This document shows positions 7,816 through 15,054 of a stretch of 36,416 bases of DNA, piece after piece. A model generated the notes under the pieces. That model did no database searches, was not told the DNA's origin, and was given only the letters and a program-made list of their open reading frames with translations. The DNA is from Syntrophaceae bacterium (lineage in GTDB: Bacteria; Desulfobacterota; Syntrophia; Syntrophales; Smithellaceae), in NCBI GenBank assembly GCA_003141615.1, contig PLMV01000168.1, positions 10,734 to 47,149 on the forward strand, in the 5' to 3' direction. How positions within the stretch are numbered: the stretch's first letter is position 1; every line of letters starts with the position of its first letter. The position numbers and the translations under genes are program-made.

Positions 7816-9519
7816 ATGAAAATTAAAAAACGTCTTGGTGAAATACTTGTAAAAGAAGGACTTTTGACCGAAGAAATGCTCAAACAAGTTCTCATTGATC
7901 AAAAGAAAACTGATTTAAAGCTTGGCCAGTATTTAATCCGCAATGGAATCGTCCAGGAAAAACAAATAATAGAATTATTAAGCAAGCAACTCAATATTAA
8001 GAAATATCAAATGAACGATTTTCCCTTGGATCTGGATTTAGCGCGATACATACCAATTGAAATTGTACAAAAAAATCAAGTAGTTCCTCTAAAAATTAAC
8101 GGGAAGCTGTTGATGGTTGCAATTGTTGATCCTCTAGAAGTAACAATCTTGGATTCCATTGAAAAATTAAACAATATGGAGGTTGAACCGGTAATTTGTT
8201 CAGAGGCGGAAATCAATCAGCTCATCAGTAGTATGTACGGTATGCAATCCGATTTGGGCGAGATTATAGGAACAATGGAAGTAGACTCTAAGGTTGAGGA
8301 AGAGTCGGATAACAAAGATGAAGTCCAAGTCGCATCTCTACAGGATATGGCCGGAGAAGCGCTAGTTGTTCGTTTGACTAATTCTATTTTTGCTCAAGCT
8401 ATTCGCGATAAAGCAAGCGATATCCATATCAGTCCGCAACAAACTACTGTACAGTTGCGTTATCGCATTGATGGCAAGTTGATAGAAATGCCCTCACCTC
8501 CTAAATCTCTATTTTTGTCCGTAATTGCCCGTGTAAAGATTTTAGCCAATATGGACATTACTGTTTCCAGAATTCCTCAAGACGGCCGATTTACCCTCAA
8601 AATAGAAAAAAAAGAAATTAATGTCAGGGTCTCCTCAATTCCCACAATTCACGGAGAAAATATTGTCATGCGCCTGTTGGATATGGGCGCCGGTATTTAT
8701 ACACTAAATCGTTTGGGCATGAATGCCGAAGATATGGAAAAAATCGAAAACATATGCATTAAACCTTACGGTATGATTTTAAGTACCGGGCCCACGGGAA
8801 GCGGCAAAAGCACCAGTCTTTATGCAATCTTGAATTCAATAAACAAACCGGATATAAATATAATCACCTTGGAAGATCCCGTCGAATATAGAATCAATGA
8901 TATTCGCCAGGTGCAGTTAAACCGTAAAGCAGGAATGACATTCGCCAGTGGTTTGCGTTCAATTCTTCGTCAGGACCCTGATGTCATTATGGTTGGTGAA
9001 ATTAGAGATGCGGAAACTGCCGCAGTATCCGTGCAAGCGGCGCAGACGGGACATAGACTTTTGAGCACTGTGCATACTAATGATGCCGCAGGAGTTATCA
9101 CACGATTTATTGATATGGGCATTGAACCTTTCTTGATTTCTTCTGTTTTGATTGTTTCTTTTGCTCAACGATTAGTGCGCACCATTTGCCCCTATTGCAA
9201 AGAAAATTATAATCCGCCGGCAAGTGCTCTTGCTTCTTTTGGAATAACAACGGCAGAAGCAAATAACGCTAATTTTCAGCACGGTAAAGGCTGTAGTCAG
9301 TGCAAGAACACTGGTTACAAGGGAAGAACGGGTATTTTTGAGGTTTTAGTTAATGACGAGATAATTCAAGACATGATTATAAAACAAAGACCGAGCCCGG
9401 AAATTACACGCGCGGCAGTAGCTGCCGGAAAGTTAAAAACACTGAAAGAAGATGCGGCCCAAAAAGTAATTCAAGGGATTACAACTCTGGAAGAAGCGGC
9501 CTCCGCCGTAATGGCCTAG
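7816..9519 (+). CDS. mshE: MshE/PilB-type extension ATPase with a c-di-GMP-binding MshEN domain
   Basis: Hexameric ATPase powering pilus extension at the inner membrane. The N-terminus has the full MshEN signature: a 24-residue motif at 6-29 starting RLG, a 5-residue spacer at 30-34, and a second 24-residue motif at 35-58 starting KLG. This pattern defines the cyclic-di-GMP-binding domain of MshE. The second motif has Lys where Arg is usual. The motor part shows Walker A GPTGSGKS (325-332), Walker B IMVGEIRD (near 393-400), a His box (GHRLLSTVHTNDA) and a zinc tetracysteine (CPYC and CSQC) near the C-terminus. GGAGG precedes the ATG by about 4 nt. Retraction ATPase genes (pilT) are not in the window. 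Confidence 0.95.
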   Translation: MKIKKRLGEILVKEGLLTEEMLKQVLIDQKKTDLKLGQYLIRNGIVQEKQIIELLSKQLNIKKYQMNDFPLDLDLARYIPIEIVQKNQVVPLKINGKLLMVAIVDPLEVTILDSIEKLNNMEVEPVICSEAEINQLISSMYGMQSDLGEIIGTMEVDSKVEEESDNKDEVQVASLQDMAGEALVVRLTNSIFAQAIRDKASDIHISPQQTTVQLRYRIDGKLIEMPSPPKSLFLSVIARVKILANMDITVSRIPQDGRFTLKIEKKEINVRVSSIPTIHGENIVMRLLDMGAGIYTLNRLGMNAEDMEKIENICIKPYGMILSTGPTGSGKSTSLYAILNSINKPDINIITLEDPVEYRINDIRQVQLNRKAGMTFASGLRSILRQDPDVIMVGEIRDAETAAVSVQAAQTGHRLLSTVHTNDAAGVITRFIDMGIEPFLISSVLIVSFAQRLVRTICPYCKENYNPPASALASFGITTAEANNANFQHGKGCSQCKNTGYKGRTGIFEVLVNDEIIQDMIIKQRPSPEITRAAVAAGKLKTLKEDAAQKVIQGITTLEEAASAVMA

Positions 9520-9537
9520 GTTAAATAAGGATAAAAA

Positions 9538-10758
9538 ATGCCCAAATATATTTATCAAGCAATTAATGAAAGTGGAGATACAGCTTCAGGGACCTTAGAG
9601 GCTGAATCGGTTGAAGTAGCAAATTTCATGTTGATCTCACGCAATCTTATACCATCAAAGATTAAGGAACAGACTGAATCCGGAGATAATCATTGGTTGA
9701 AAGCTATTTTCGGCACAGGCACAGTTAAGGTGATGGATCTGATTATGTTTACAAAACAATTCCATTCTATGCTTGTTGCCGGTATACCGCTGTTAAGAAT
9801 TATGTCTATTTTAGAGGATCAGACAGAAAGTAAAGGTTTAAAGGACGCAATATCAAAAATTATTCAAGATATTAATCAAGGCTTGTCTCTTTCAGATGCA
9901 TTAGATAAACATCCCAAAATATTTTCACGCCTGTACTGCGATATGATCAAGGCAGGTGAAATGAGCGGAAATGTGCCCATCGTTTTAGATCGTTTAATCT
10001 ATATTATTGAACATGAAGCAAAAGTCAAATCAGATATCAAATCGGCATTCAGATATCCTCTAATAGTTGTTATCGCTTTAGGCATTGCTTTTATTGTTCT
10101 TTTAACTTTTGTAATACCTCAATTTGCTTCTATTTTCAACAGCGCCGGTTTGGTTTTACCGTGGCCGACAAAATTTGCCATGTTTTTATACGCTTTTCTG
10201 TCTAATTACTGGTATTTGATTATTGCTGTAATAGTAATAACTGTTTTTGGCATGATTTCCTATTTTAAAACAAGTAATGGCAAGTTCGTAAGGGATTCTT
10301 TTTTATTAGAAATGCCTATAATAGGGCCAGTATTCAAGAAGGCGGCATTATCGCGTTTTGCCAGTATTTTTGCTATCTTGCAAACCAGCGGTGTTCCTAT
10401 TATGCAATCATTGACTATTCTTTCTGCAACAATGGGCAACGAGGCTCTTACGCGATCTTTTGATCATATCCGTGAGCGCATTAAAGAAGGCGCCGGAATT
10501 TCGACGCCATTAAGATCGGCAAAATATTTTACCCCGATGGTTATTGATATGATCGCGATTGGTGAAGAGTCAGGAAATATTGATGAAATGTTGCGCGCAG
10601 TTGCCAAGCACTATGATGATGAAGTTGAGTATGCAATTAAAGGTCTTTCCGATGCAATAGGTCCAATTCTCATTGTTGGTTTAGCTGCAATTGTTGGCTT
10701 CTTTGCCCTGTGCATATTTTTACCCATGTGGGATCTTACAAAGCTGGCAAAACAATAA
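9538..10758 (+). CDS. mshG: MshG/PilC/GspF-type inner-membrane platform protein
   Basis: Polytopic platform protein that couples the extension ATPase to pilin assembly. 406 residues with two GspF-type repeats: the first covers about 70-190, the second about 270-390. Each has a cytoplasmic helical bundle (FTKQFHSMLVAGIPLLRIM; ASIFAILQTSGVPIMQSL) and each is followed by membrane helices near 170-190, 220-240 and 375-398. The small N-terminal domain opens with the usual PKYIYQAINESGD pattern. The gene starts 18 bp after mshE and ends the uninterrupted assembly operon. Confidence 0.93.
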   Translation: MPKYIYQAINESGDTASGTLEAESVEVANFMLISRNLIPSKIKEQTESGDNHWLKAIFGTGTVKVMDLIMFTKQFHSMLVAGIPLLRIMSILEDQTESKGLKDAISKIIQDINQGLSLSDALDKHPKIFSRLYCDMIKAGEMSGNVPIVLDRLIYIIEHEAKVKSDIKSAFRYPLIVVIALGIAFIVLLTFVIPQFASIFNSAGLVLPWPTKFAMFLYAFLSNYWYLIIAVIVITVFGMISYFKTSNGKFVRDSFLLEMPIIGPVFKKAALSRFASIFAILQTSGVPIMQSLTILSATMGNEALTRSFDHIRERIKEGAGISTPLRSAKYFTPMVIDMIAIGEESGNIDEMLRAVAKHYDDEVEYAIKGLSDAIGPILIVGLAAIVGFFALCIFLPMWDLTKLAKQ

Positions 10759-10790
10759 TGATGGAAACGTAACAATTAGACAACTTTTTA

Positions 10791-10820
10791 CGCGCCATGA
10801 AGAGCACGCGATGTGGCGCG
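10791..10820 (+). other. GC-rich hairpin between mshG and the sigma-54 activator
   Basis: CGCGCCA (10791-10797) pairs perfectly with TGGCGCG (10814-10820) around a 16-nt loop, in an otherwise AT-rich 145-bp spacer. No T-run follows, so it is not a clear intrinsic terminator. It could slow transcription or protect the upstream mRNA end. Confidence 0.45.
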
Positions 10821-10903
10821 AGGTCACACGAGGGCACAAGCGGGAAAAGTTAAAACAGGTAAAATCAGACTGTTTACGAATTCAGCATTAGATAGATAAA
10901 GGA

Positions 10904-12226
10904 ATGAAGAAAAAAAATATTTATATAAGCTTTTATATATTGATTCCGGCAATTTACACTGGAATATCAATGATTGGTATTATTGTAACATATCAATTAT
11001 TTAAACAACCCGAAAAAATCAACCAGATATCTTCCCTGAATTTCGTTTATTTGATCGCAGTAATGGCGTTTTTTACTCTTTCTATAAGTTTCCTTCTCCT
11101 GCGCTTTTTTTTAACACCCTTCATACGATTTGTTAATAAAACGCAGAAGATGTCCATTCTTGCCAATTCCCAGTTAGGAAAACAAGAAAGAATAACGGAC
11201 GATTTTGATCAAATTACCAAACTATTTGATAACGTAGCGAATATTCTGAGCAACGTTGAAGCAAAAGAATTATTTCCCCATATTATTGGTTCCAGCGCTT
11301 CTATGCGCAATATTTTTACACAAATAATAAAAGTCGCATCGACCGATTCCACAGTTCTTATTTCCGGTGAAAGCGGGACAGGCAAGGAATTAATCGCTTC
11401 GAGTATTTACGAACATAGCATGAGGAAAGGCAAGCCTTTTATAAAAATTAATTGTGTGGCCATTCCGGAAGGATTGCTGGAGAGCGAACTTTTTGGTCAT
11501 GAGAGAGGTTCATTTACCGGTGCCACCGAACAAAAAAAAGGAAAGTTTGAAATAGCCAATAACGGCACGATTTTTCTGGATGAAATTGGGGACATGCCCT
11601 TAGCTACGCAGGCGAAACTCTTACGTGTTTTACAGGAAAAAGAATTTGAAAGGGTAGGTGGAACAAACCTTATTCGGGTGGACATCCGTTTTATTGCGGC
11701 TACGAATAAAAAATTGCCCGAAATGATTAAGAAAGGAACATTTAGAGAAGACCTTTATTTTCGTTTAAATGTTTTTTCAATATCCATCCCTGCGCTCAGA
11801 GAGAGAAAAGAGGATATTCCTCTAATATCAAATTATTTTCTGGAGTCTTTGCCCAAGCCGGCAAAGTTGTCAACTTCAGCGCTGCAGGAATTAATTGGTT
11901 ACTCCTGGCCGGGAAATATCAGAGAGCTGAGAAATATTTTGGAGCAAGCTTCTATATTGAGTGAAAATGGTATTATTGAATTGCATCATTTACCGGGAGC
12001 ACTATTGAAGCAAAATTCACAAAGTGTGGTAAATAATTTAAGTGATGATATGGCTCTTGACGCTAAGCTCGAGTTAATGGAAAAAGAGATAATTATTGCC
12101 GCTTTGAAAAAAACAAGAGGAATTCAAGTAAAGGCAGCAAATATTTTAGGGATAAATCAGAGAAGCCTTTGGCATAGAATTAAGAAGTATAATATTGAAA
12201 TAAACACCTTTAGGAATCTACAATAA
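10904..12226 (+). CDS. Membrane-anchored sigma-54 enhancer-binding activator
   Basis: 440 residues. The N-terminus has two membrane helices (about 5-30 and 46-71) followed by a short HAMP-like linker (about 72-125). There is no CheY-type receiver and no recognisable PAS or GAF domain. The AAA+ sigma-54 interaction domain spans about 127-355, with Walker A GESGTGKE (155-162), the sigma-54 contact loop as GSFTGA (202-207, a tolerated variant of GAFTGA), and Walker B TIFLDEIGD. The C-terminus carries a Fis-type helix-turn-helix (about 400-430). It sits immediately before a -24/-12 promoter and the pilin gene, the natural target. Type IV pilins are commonly activated by PilS/PilR, but this protein merges membrane location and activator. 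Its AAAGGA abuts the ATG with no spacer, suggesting weak translation. Confidence 0.92.
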   Translation: MKKKNIYISFYILIPAIYTGISMIGIIVTYQLFKQPEKINQISSLNFVYLIAVMAFFTLSISFLLLRFFLTPFIRFVNKTQKMSILANSQLGKQERITDDFDQITKLFDNVANILSNVEAKELFPHIIGSSASMRNIFTQIIKVASTDSTVLISGESGTGKELIASSIYEHSMRKGKPFIKINCVAIPEGLLESELFGHERGSFTGATEQKKGKFEIANNGTIFLDEIGDMPLATQAKLLRVLQEKEFERVGGTNLIRVDIRFIAATNKKLPEMIKKGTFREDLYFRLNVFSISIPALRERKEDIPLISNYFLESLPKPAKLSTSALQELIGYSWPGNIRELRNILEQASILSENGIIELHHLPGALLKQNSQSVVNNLSDDMALDAKLELMEKEIIIAALKKTRGIQVKAANILGINQRSLWHRIKKYNIEINTFRNLQ

Positions 12227-12234
12227 TTGTAGAT
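12216..12234. promoter_or_regulatory. Palindrome at the activator stop codon, candidate enhancer site
   Basis: A perfect inverted repeat with 8-bp arms (ATCTACAA at 12216-12223, TTGTAGAT at 12227-12234) has the TAA stop codon of the activator gene as its 3-nt centre. No T-run follows. It lies about 180 bp upstream of the predicted sigma-54 start point, a usual distance for an activator binding site, and it has the dyad form expected for a Fis-type dimer. Use as an enhancer is inference. Confidence 0.45.
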
Positions 12235-12380
12235 AGTTCACTAAAAAATTGCATTTTACTGGTAAGTCAGGTAAGGTAGGTTGCAAGAAATAGAGTTGAC
12301 AAAAAATAAAAGTTAAGCTAATTAAACACATTAGAAAAACATCGGGTGAAAAGAGAAAAAAATGTTTATTGTCTTGGTAA

Positions 12381-12396
12381 TGGCATAGCTTTTGCT
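12381..12396 (+). promoter_or_regulatory. Sigma-54 (-24/-12) promoter of the pilin gene
   Basis: TGGCAT, five bases (AGCTT), then TTGCT: the GG and GC dinucleotides have the exact 10-bp spacing required by sigma-54 holoenzyme, and only the C of TGGCAC is changed. The predicted start is near 12407, leaving about 69 nt of leader before the ATG at 12476. An activator of the right class is encoded just upstream. Confidence 0.85.
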
Positions 12397-12475
12397 ATTA
12401 TATAATTGTTTTAGAAGAATTAAAAGAGAGTAATCATAATAAAAAAAATAACTAAAATTAAGAAAGGAGAAAAAA

Positions 12476-12844
12476 ATGTTAAGAAATGAGAAAGGTTTTA
12501 CGTTGATTGAAATCATAGCGGTCTTGGTTATTTTGGGAATTCTCGCCGCGGTGGCTATTCCGAAGTACTTCGATTTGATGTCGCAATCAAGATTGAATGC
12601 TGCACAAACTGCAGTTGCTGAAATGCAAGCTCGCGCGAGTAATACTTACGCCAAAAATCTTTTGCTAAGCGCGACGAATACTTGTACGGGTATTGCAGGC
12701 GCTGTAGGTACCAATCTTGGTGATTATACGGTCGCTGTACCTACGTGTGACGCCTCAAGCGTTATGACCATTGTAGTATCAGCAGTAAAAGGTGTTGCCT
12801 TAACCTCTAATATTACTGGAACTTGGACAATGCCAACTACATAA
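12476..12844 (+). CDS. Type IV pilin, probable major (MshA-like) subunit
   Basis: A class III-type prepilin of 122 residues. The short basic leader MLRNEKG is cut after Gly7; Phe8 would be methylated and Glu12 is the conserved +5 Glu of the mature helix. The hydrophobic helix runs about 8-31. Only two Cys (70 and 91) are present, so they can form one C-terminal disulfide loop. AAAGGAG sits 6 nt before the ATG, a strong site. With its own sigma-54 promoter and its own terminator the gene is a monocistronic, potentially highly expressed unit, as expected for the main pilus subunit. The Ser/Thr-rich C-terminal half offers possible O-glycosylation sites (inference). Prepilin peptidase is not encoded here. 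Confidence 0.92.
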   Translation: MLRNEKGFTLIEIIAVLVILGILAAVAIPKYFDLMSQSRLNAAQTAVAEMQARASNTYAKNLLLSATNTCTGIAGAVGTNLGDYTVAVPTCDASSVMTIVVSAVKGVALTSNITGTWTMPTT

Positions 12845-12873
12845 GATGAAAGAAAAGAAATACATTTAGGAGA

Positions 12874-12907
12874 AAATAGCGTGAGGCGACTCACGCTATT
12901 TTTTTAT
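12874..12907 (+). terminator. Strong intrinsic terminator after the pilin gene
   Basis: A perfect 12-bp stem (12874-12885 with 12890-12901) closes on a GCGA loop, a GNRA-type tetraloop, and runs into a T-rich tract ending TTTTTTTAT. It begins 30 bp after the pilin stop and should make the pilin transcript discrete and stable. Confidence 0.93.
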
Positions 12908-13001
12908 ATTAAGATAAATGCGCCAAGAATCGTCATTCCTGCCTTAGGACGCAGTCAAGGATTGATTACTTTTGTTTAATTAACACGGATATTTTCTATT
13001 C

Positions 13002-14687
13002 ATGAAGAAAAAATACATTTACCTCATCGTAATATTTTTAATTATTGCTTCTTTTATCGTTTATAGCCGGATTTTAGATAATGGTTTTATTAGTCTTGAT
13101 GACTACCAATACATTATCGAAAACAATCATATTAAATCAGGCATTAATCCGGAAAGTATTAAATGGGCGTTTAGTGCTACTGTCTGCAGTAACTGGCATC
13201 CGCTTACCTGGCTTTCTCATATGCTGGACTGGAGCCTGTTTGCTGATCATGCCGGCGGCCACCACTTAATCAGTTTGTTGTTACACATCGGCAGTGTTCT
13301 TTTTTTATTCTTCTTTTTAAGCAGAACGACAAATAATCTCTGGTCTTCGGCATTTGCTGCTGCTCTTTTTGCCCTGCATCCCTTGCGGGTGGAATCCCTG
13401 GCCTGGGCCGCCGAGCGCAAAGATGTTTTAAGTATGTTTTTCGGCTTAGCGTCTTTATACGTATATTCTCTTTATACCGAAAAGTATCAATCTTCTAAAT
13501 ATTTTCTTTGTTTATCATTATTTGCTTTGAGCTTGATGACCAAACCCATGCTGGTCACCCTGCCTTTTGTTTTGTTGCTTCTTGATTATTGGCCGCTGGG
13601 CCGCTGGCCAAAGGCCCTAAAACCTGTGAATATGCAAACTATTAATGCGCTTCCGCTAAAGAACGGAGGCAAACGGTGTGAAGTTGCTTCCTTTATAGAA
13701 AAAGAGATTCCAGTGCCGGTCAAAAGTCGCGGTCATCTGATTGGCAGGCTTTTATGGGAAAAGACACCTTTTATTTTTCTAACAATCGTTTCGAGTATTG
13801 TAACCCTCTGGGCTCAAAATAAAAGCGGTGCGTTTGATGCCATAGGAAATCTGTCTTTTCTTAAACGTATTGTCAATGCGATCATTTCTTATGTTTATTA
13901 TTTAGAAAAAACTTTCTCACCGGTTGATCTGGCCGTATTTTATCCCTATGAATATTCCTTTCCGTTATGGCAAGTTTTAGTTTCCGGCTTCATCTTGATC
14001 GGAATTACTATTATTGTTATTTATGCCCTTAAAAAAATGCCTTTTTTATTCGTGGGCTGGTTTTGGTACTTGGGAACGCTGATTCCCGTAATCGGGTTGG
14101 TGCAGGTCGGCAGACAAGCGATGGCCGACCGCTATACTTATCTGTCCTCTATCGGCATTGCCATTATGCTGGCTTGGGGCATTCCGCTTTTATTCCCACG
14201 AGAAGACATGCGTAAAAAGATTTTATTTCCGGCAGGAATAGCCTATCTGGCCATCCTGTCAGTTTTAATCTGGCAGCAATGTGGTTACTGGAAAAACAGC
14301 GCCACTCTCTTTAGCCACGCTTTGCAGGTGACGAAGAATAATTATCTGGCACACAATGCCCGAGGGATTACTTATGGTGAACGCGGCCAGTATCAACTGG
14401 CCATCGAGGACTTCAGTAAGGCTATTGGCATGAAACAAGATTATGCCGATGCCTACAGCAACAGGGGATTTGCCTATTATAACCTCGGCCAGTATCAACT
14501 GGCCATCGAGGACTTCACTAAGGCCATAAGCATGAAACAAGATTATATCGATGCCTACAACAACAGGGGAAATACTTATTTTAATCAGGGCAACAATAAG
14601 CTTGGCTGCATTGATGCGCGAAAAGCATGTGAATTAGGAAATTGCAAAACATTAGAAAAGGCTAAAGGTAAAGGATATTGCCGTTGA
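13002..14687 (+). CDS. GT-C-type membrane glycosyltransferase with TPR tail (TMTC/PMT-like)
   Basis: 561 residues. Multiple membrane helices fill residues 5-430. An Asp-Asp pair (33-34, context FISLDDYQYI) lies in the first external loop, as in GT-C protein glycosyltransferases that use polyprenyl-phosphate sugars. An HPLRVES loop and an ERKDVLS segment match the TMTC/DUF1736-like group. The C-terminus (about 445-560) carries three TPR units; two are nearly identical at DNA level. The ending LGCIDARKACELGNC is common in bacterial TPR glycosyltransferase-like proteins. It begins 157 bp after the pilin stop, beyond the terminator, so a role in pilin O-glycosylation is attractive but unproven. 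No clear Shine-Dalgarno is seen before the ATG. The gene opens the glycan island. Confidence 0.8.
   Translation: MKKKYIYLIVIFLIIASFIVYSRILDNGFISLDDYQYIIENNHIKSGINPESIKWAFSATVCSNWHPLTWLSHMLDWSLFADHAGGHHLISLLLHIGSVLFLFFFLSRTTNNLWSSAFAAALFALHPLRVESLAWAAERKDVLSMFFGLASLYVYSLYTEKYQSSKYFLCLSLFALSLMTKPMLVTLPFVLLLLDYWPLGRWPKALKPVNMQTINALPLKNGGKRCEVASFIEKEIPVPVKSRGHLIGRLLWEKTPFIFLTIVSSIVTLWAQNKSGAFDAIGNLSFLKRIVNAIISYVYYLEKTFSPVDLAVFYPYEYSFPLWQVLVSGFILIGITIIVIYALKKMPFLFVGWFWYLGTLIPVIGLVQVGRQAMADRYTYLSSIGIAIMLAWGIPLLFPREDMRKKILFPAGIAYLAILSVLIWQQCGYWKNSATLFSHALQVTKNNYLAHNARGITYGERGQYQLAIEDFSKAIGMKQDYADAYSNRGFAYYNLGQYQLAIEDFTKAISMKQDYIDAYNNRGNTYFNQGNNKLGCIDARKACELGNCKTLEKAKGKGYCR
14384..14587 (+). repeat. 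102-bp tandem duplication encoding TPR units
   Basis: Two consecutive 102-bp copies (14384-14485 and 14486-14587) encode 34-residue TPR units. Long identical blocks, such as CGGCCAGTATCAACTGGCCA, point to a recent unit duplication. Confidence 0.85.
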
Positions 14688-14732
14688 TTTAGGGTTGTCT
14701 TGATTGGCAATGTTTTACTTTCTTTTGATAAG

Positions 14733-14816
14733 CGTGCCATTGCGAAATTCAACGAAGCGATCCGCCTGCAACCGGATTACGAAGGAGTCCGCCAGGCATT
14801 GCGGCTAATGTTGTAG
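14733..14816 (+). pseudogene. Remnant of a TPR protein C-terminus
   Basis: An open stretch of 27 codons plus TAG reads RAIAKFNEAIRLQPDYEGVR and onward, an unmistakable second TPR helix and capping helix. It has no start codon, is only 84 bp long and is more GC-rich than its surroundings. It is best read as the surviving 3' end of another TPR glycosyltransferase-like gene, lost by recombination next to the present one. Confidence 0.7.
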
Positions 14817-14841
14817 ATAAAACAGTGAAAAAAAATTAATT

Positions 14842-14860
14842 ACTGTAGGTGACAGTTTTT
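14842..14860. terminator. Weak, possibly bidirectional terminator between convergent genes
   Basis: ACTGT (14842-14846) and ACAGT (14852-14856) form a 5-bp stem with a 5-nt loop. T residues follow on the + strand (14856-14860), and an A-run upstream gives a U-rich tract on the - strand. It lies between two convergent glycosyltransferase genes. Confidence 0.4.
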
Positions 14861-14880
14861 CAGTACGCAGATTTTTGTTG

Positions 14881-15054
14881 CTAAGTATAGGACATAGGGA
14901 TGGTATGAATCCTTGCGGCTGACTGGTAGACCCTCTCATTTACACAGATTAGTTTACAGTCTCTTGCTCTCCCTCCGTCAGACATTACGACACAATTCCG
15001 GTAGGTGGGAATCAAGTCTGGCGGATGTATTTCGCCTTTTTGCGAAAGCGTCAG
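14881..15054 (-). other. Structured spacer with an unexplained open frame
   Basis: This spacer has no recognisable gene. It holds a nested inverted repeat: CCGTCAGAC (14975-14983) against GTCTGGCGG (15016-15024), enclosing ATTCC (14995-14999) against GGAAT (15008-15012). A small TTTCGC/GCGAAA hairpin lies at 15030-15047. On the minus strand 57 codons are open (14881-15054) without a well-placed start codon or ribosome site. It may be a degraded mobile or repeat element. Confidence 0.3.

Noticed and set aside
10691-10891. 66-codon plus-strand frame across the end of mshG
   Set aside because: It starts inside mshG in another frame and its composition follows the GC-rich hairpin; no ribosome site.
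12296-12324. TTGACA with a 17-bp spacer to TAATTA, a possible sigma-70 promoter before the pilin
   Set aside because: The -35 is perfect but the -10 matches only the first two bases of TATAAT, so it is too weak beside the well-formed sigma-54 site.
12913-12985. CGTCATTCCTGC-type sequence after the pilin terminator, resembling a dispersed bacterial repeat
   Set aside because: Only a fragment with a weak inverted repeat is present, and no second copy occurs in the window to support a repeat call.
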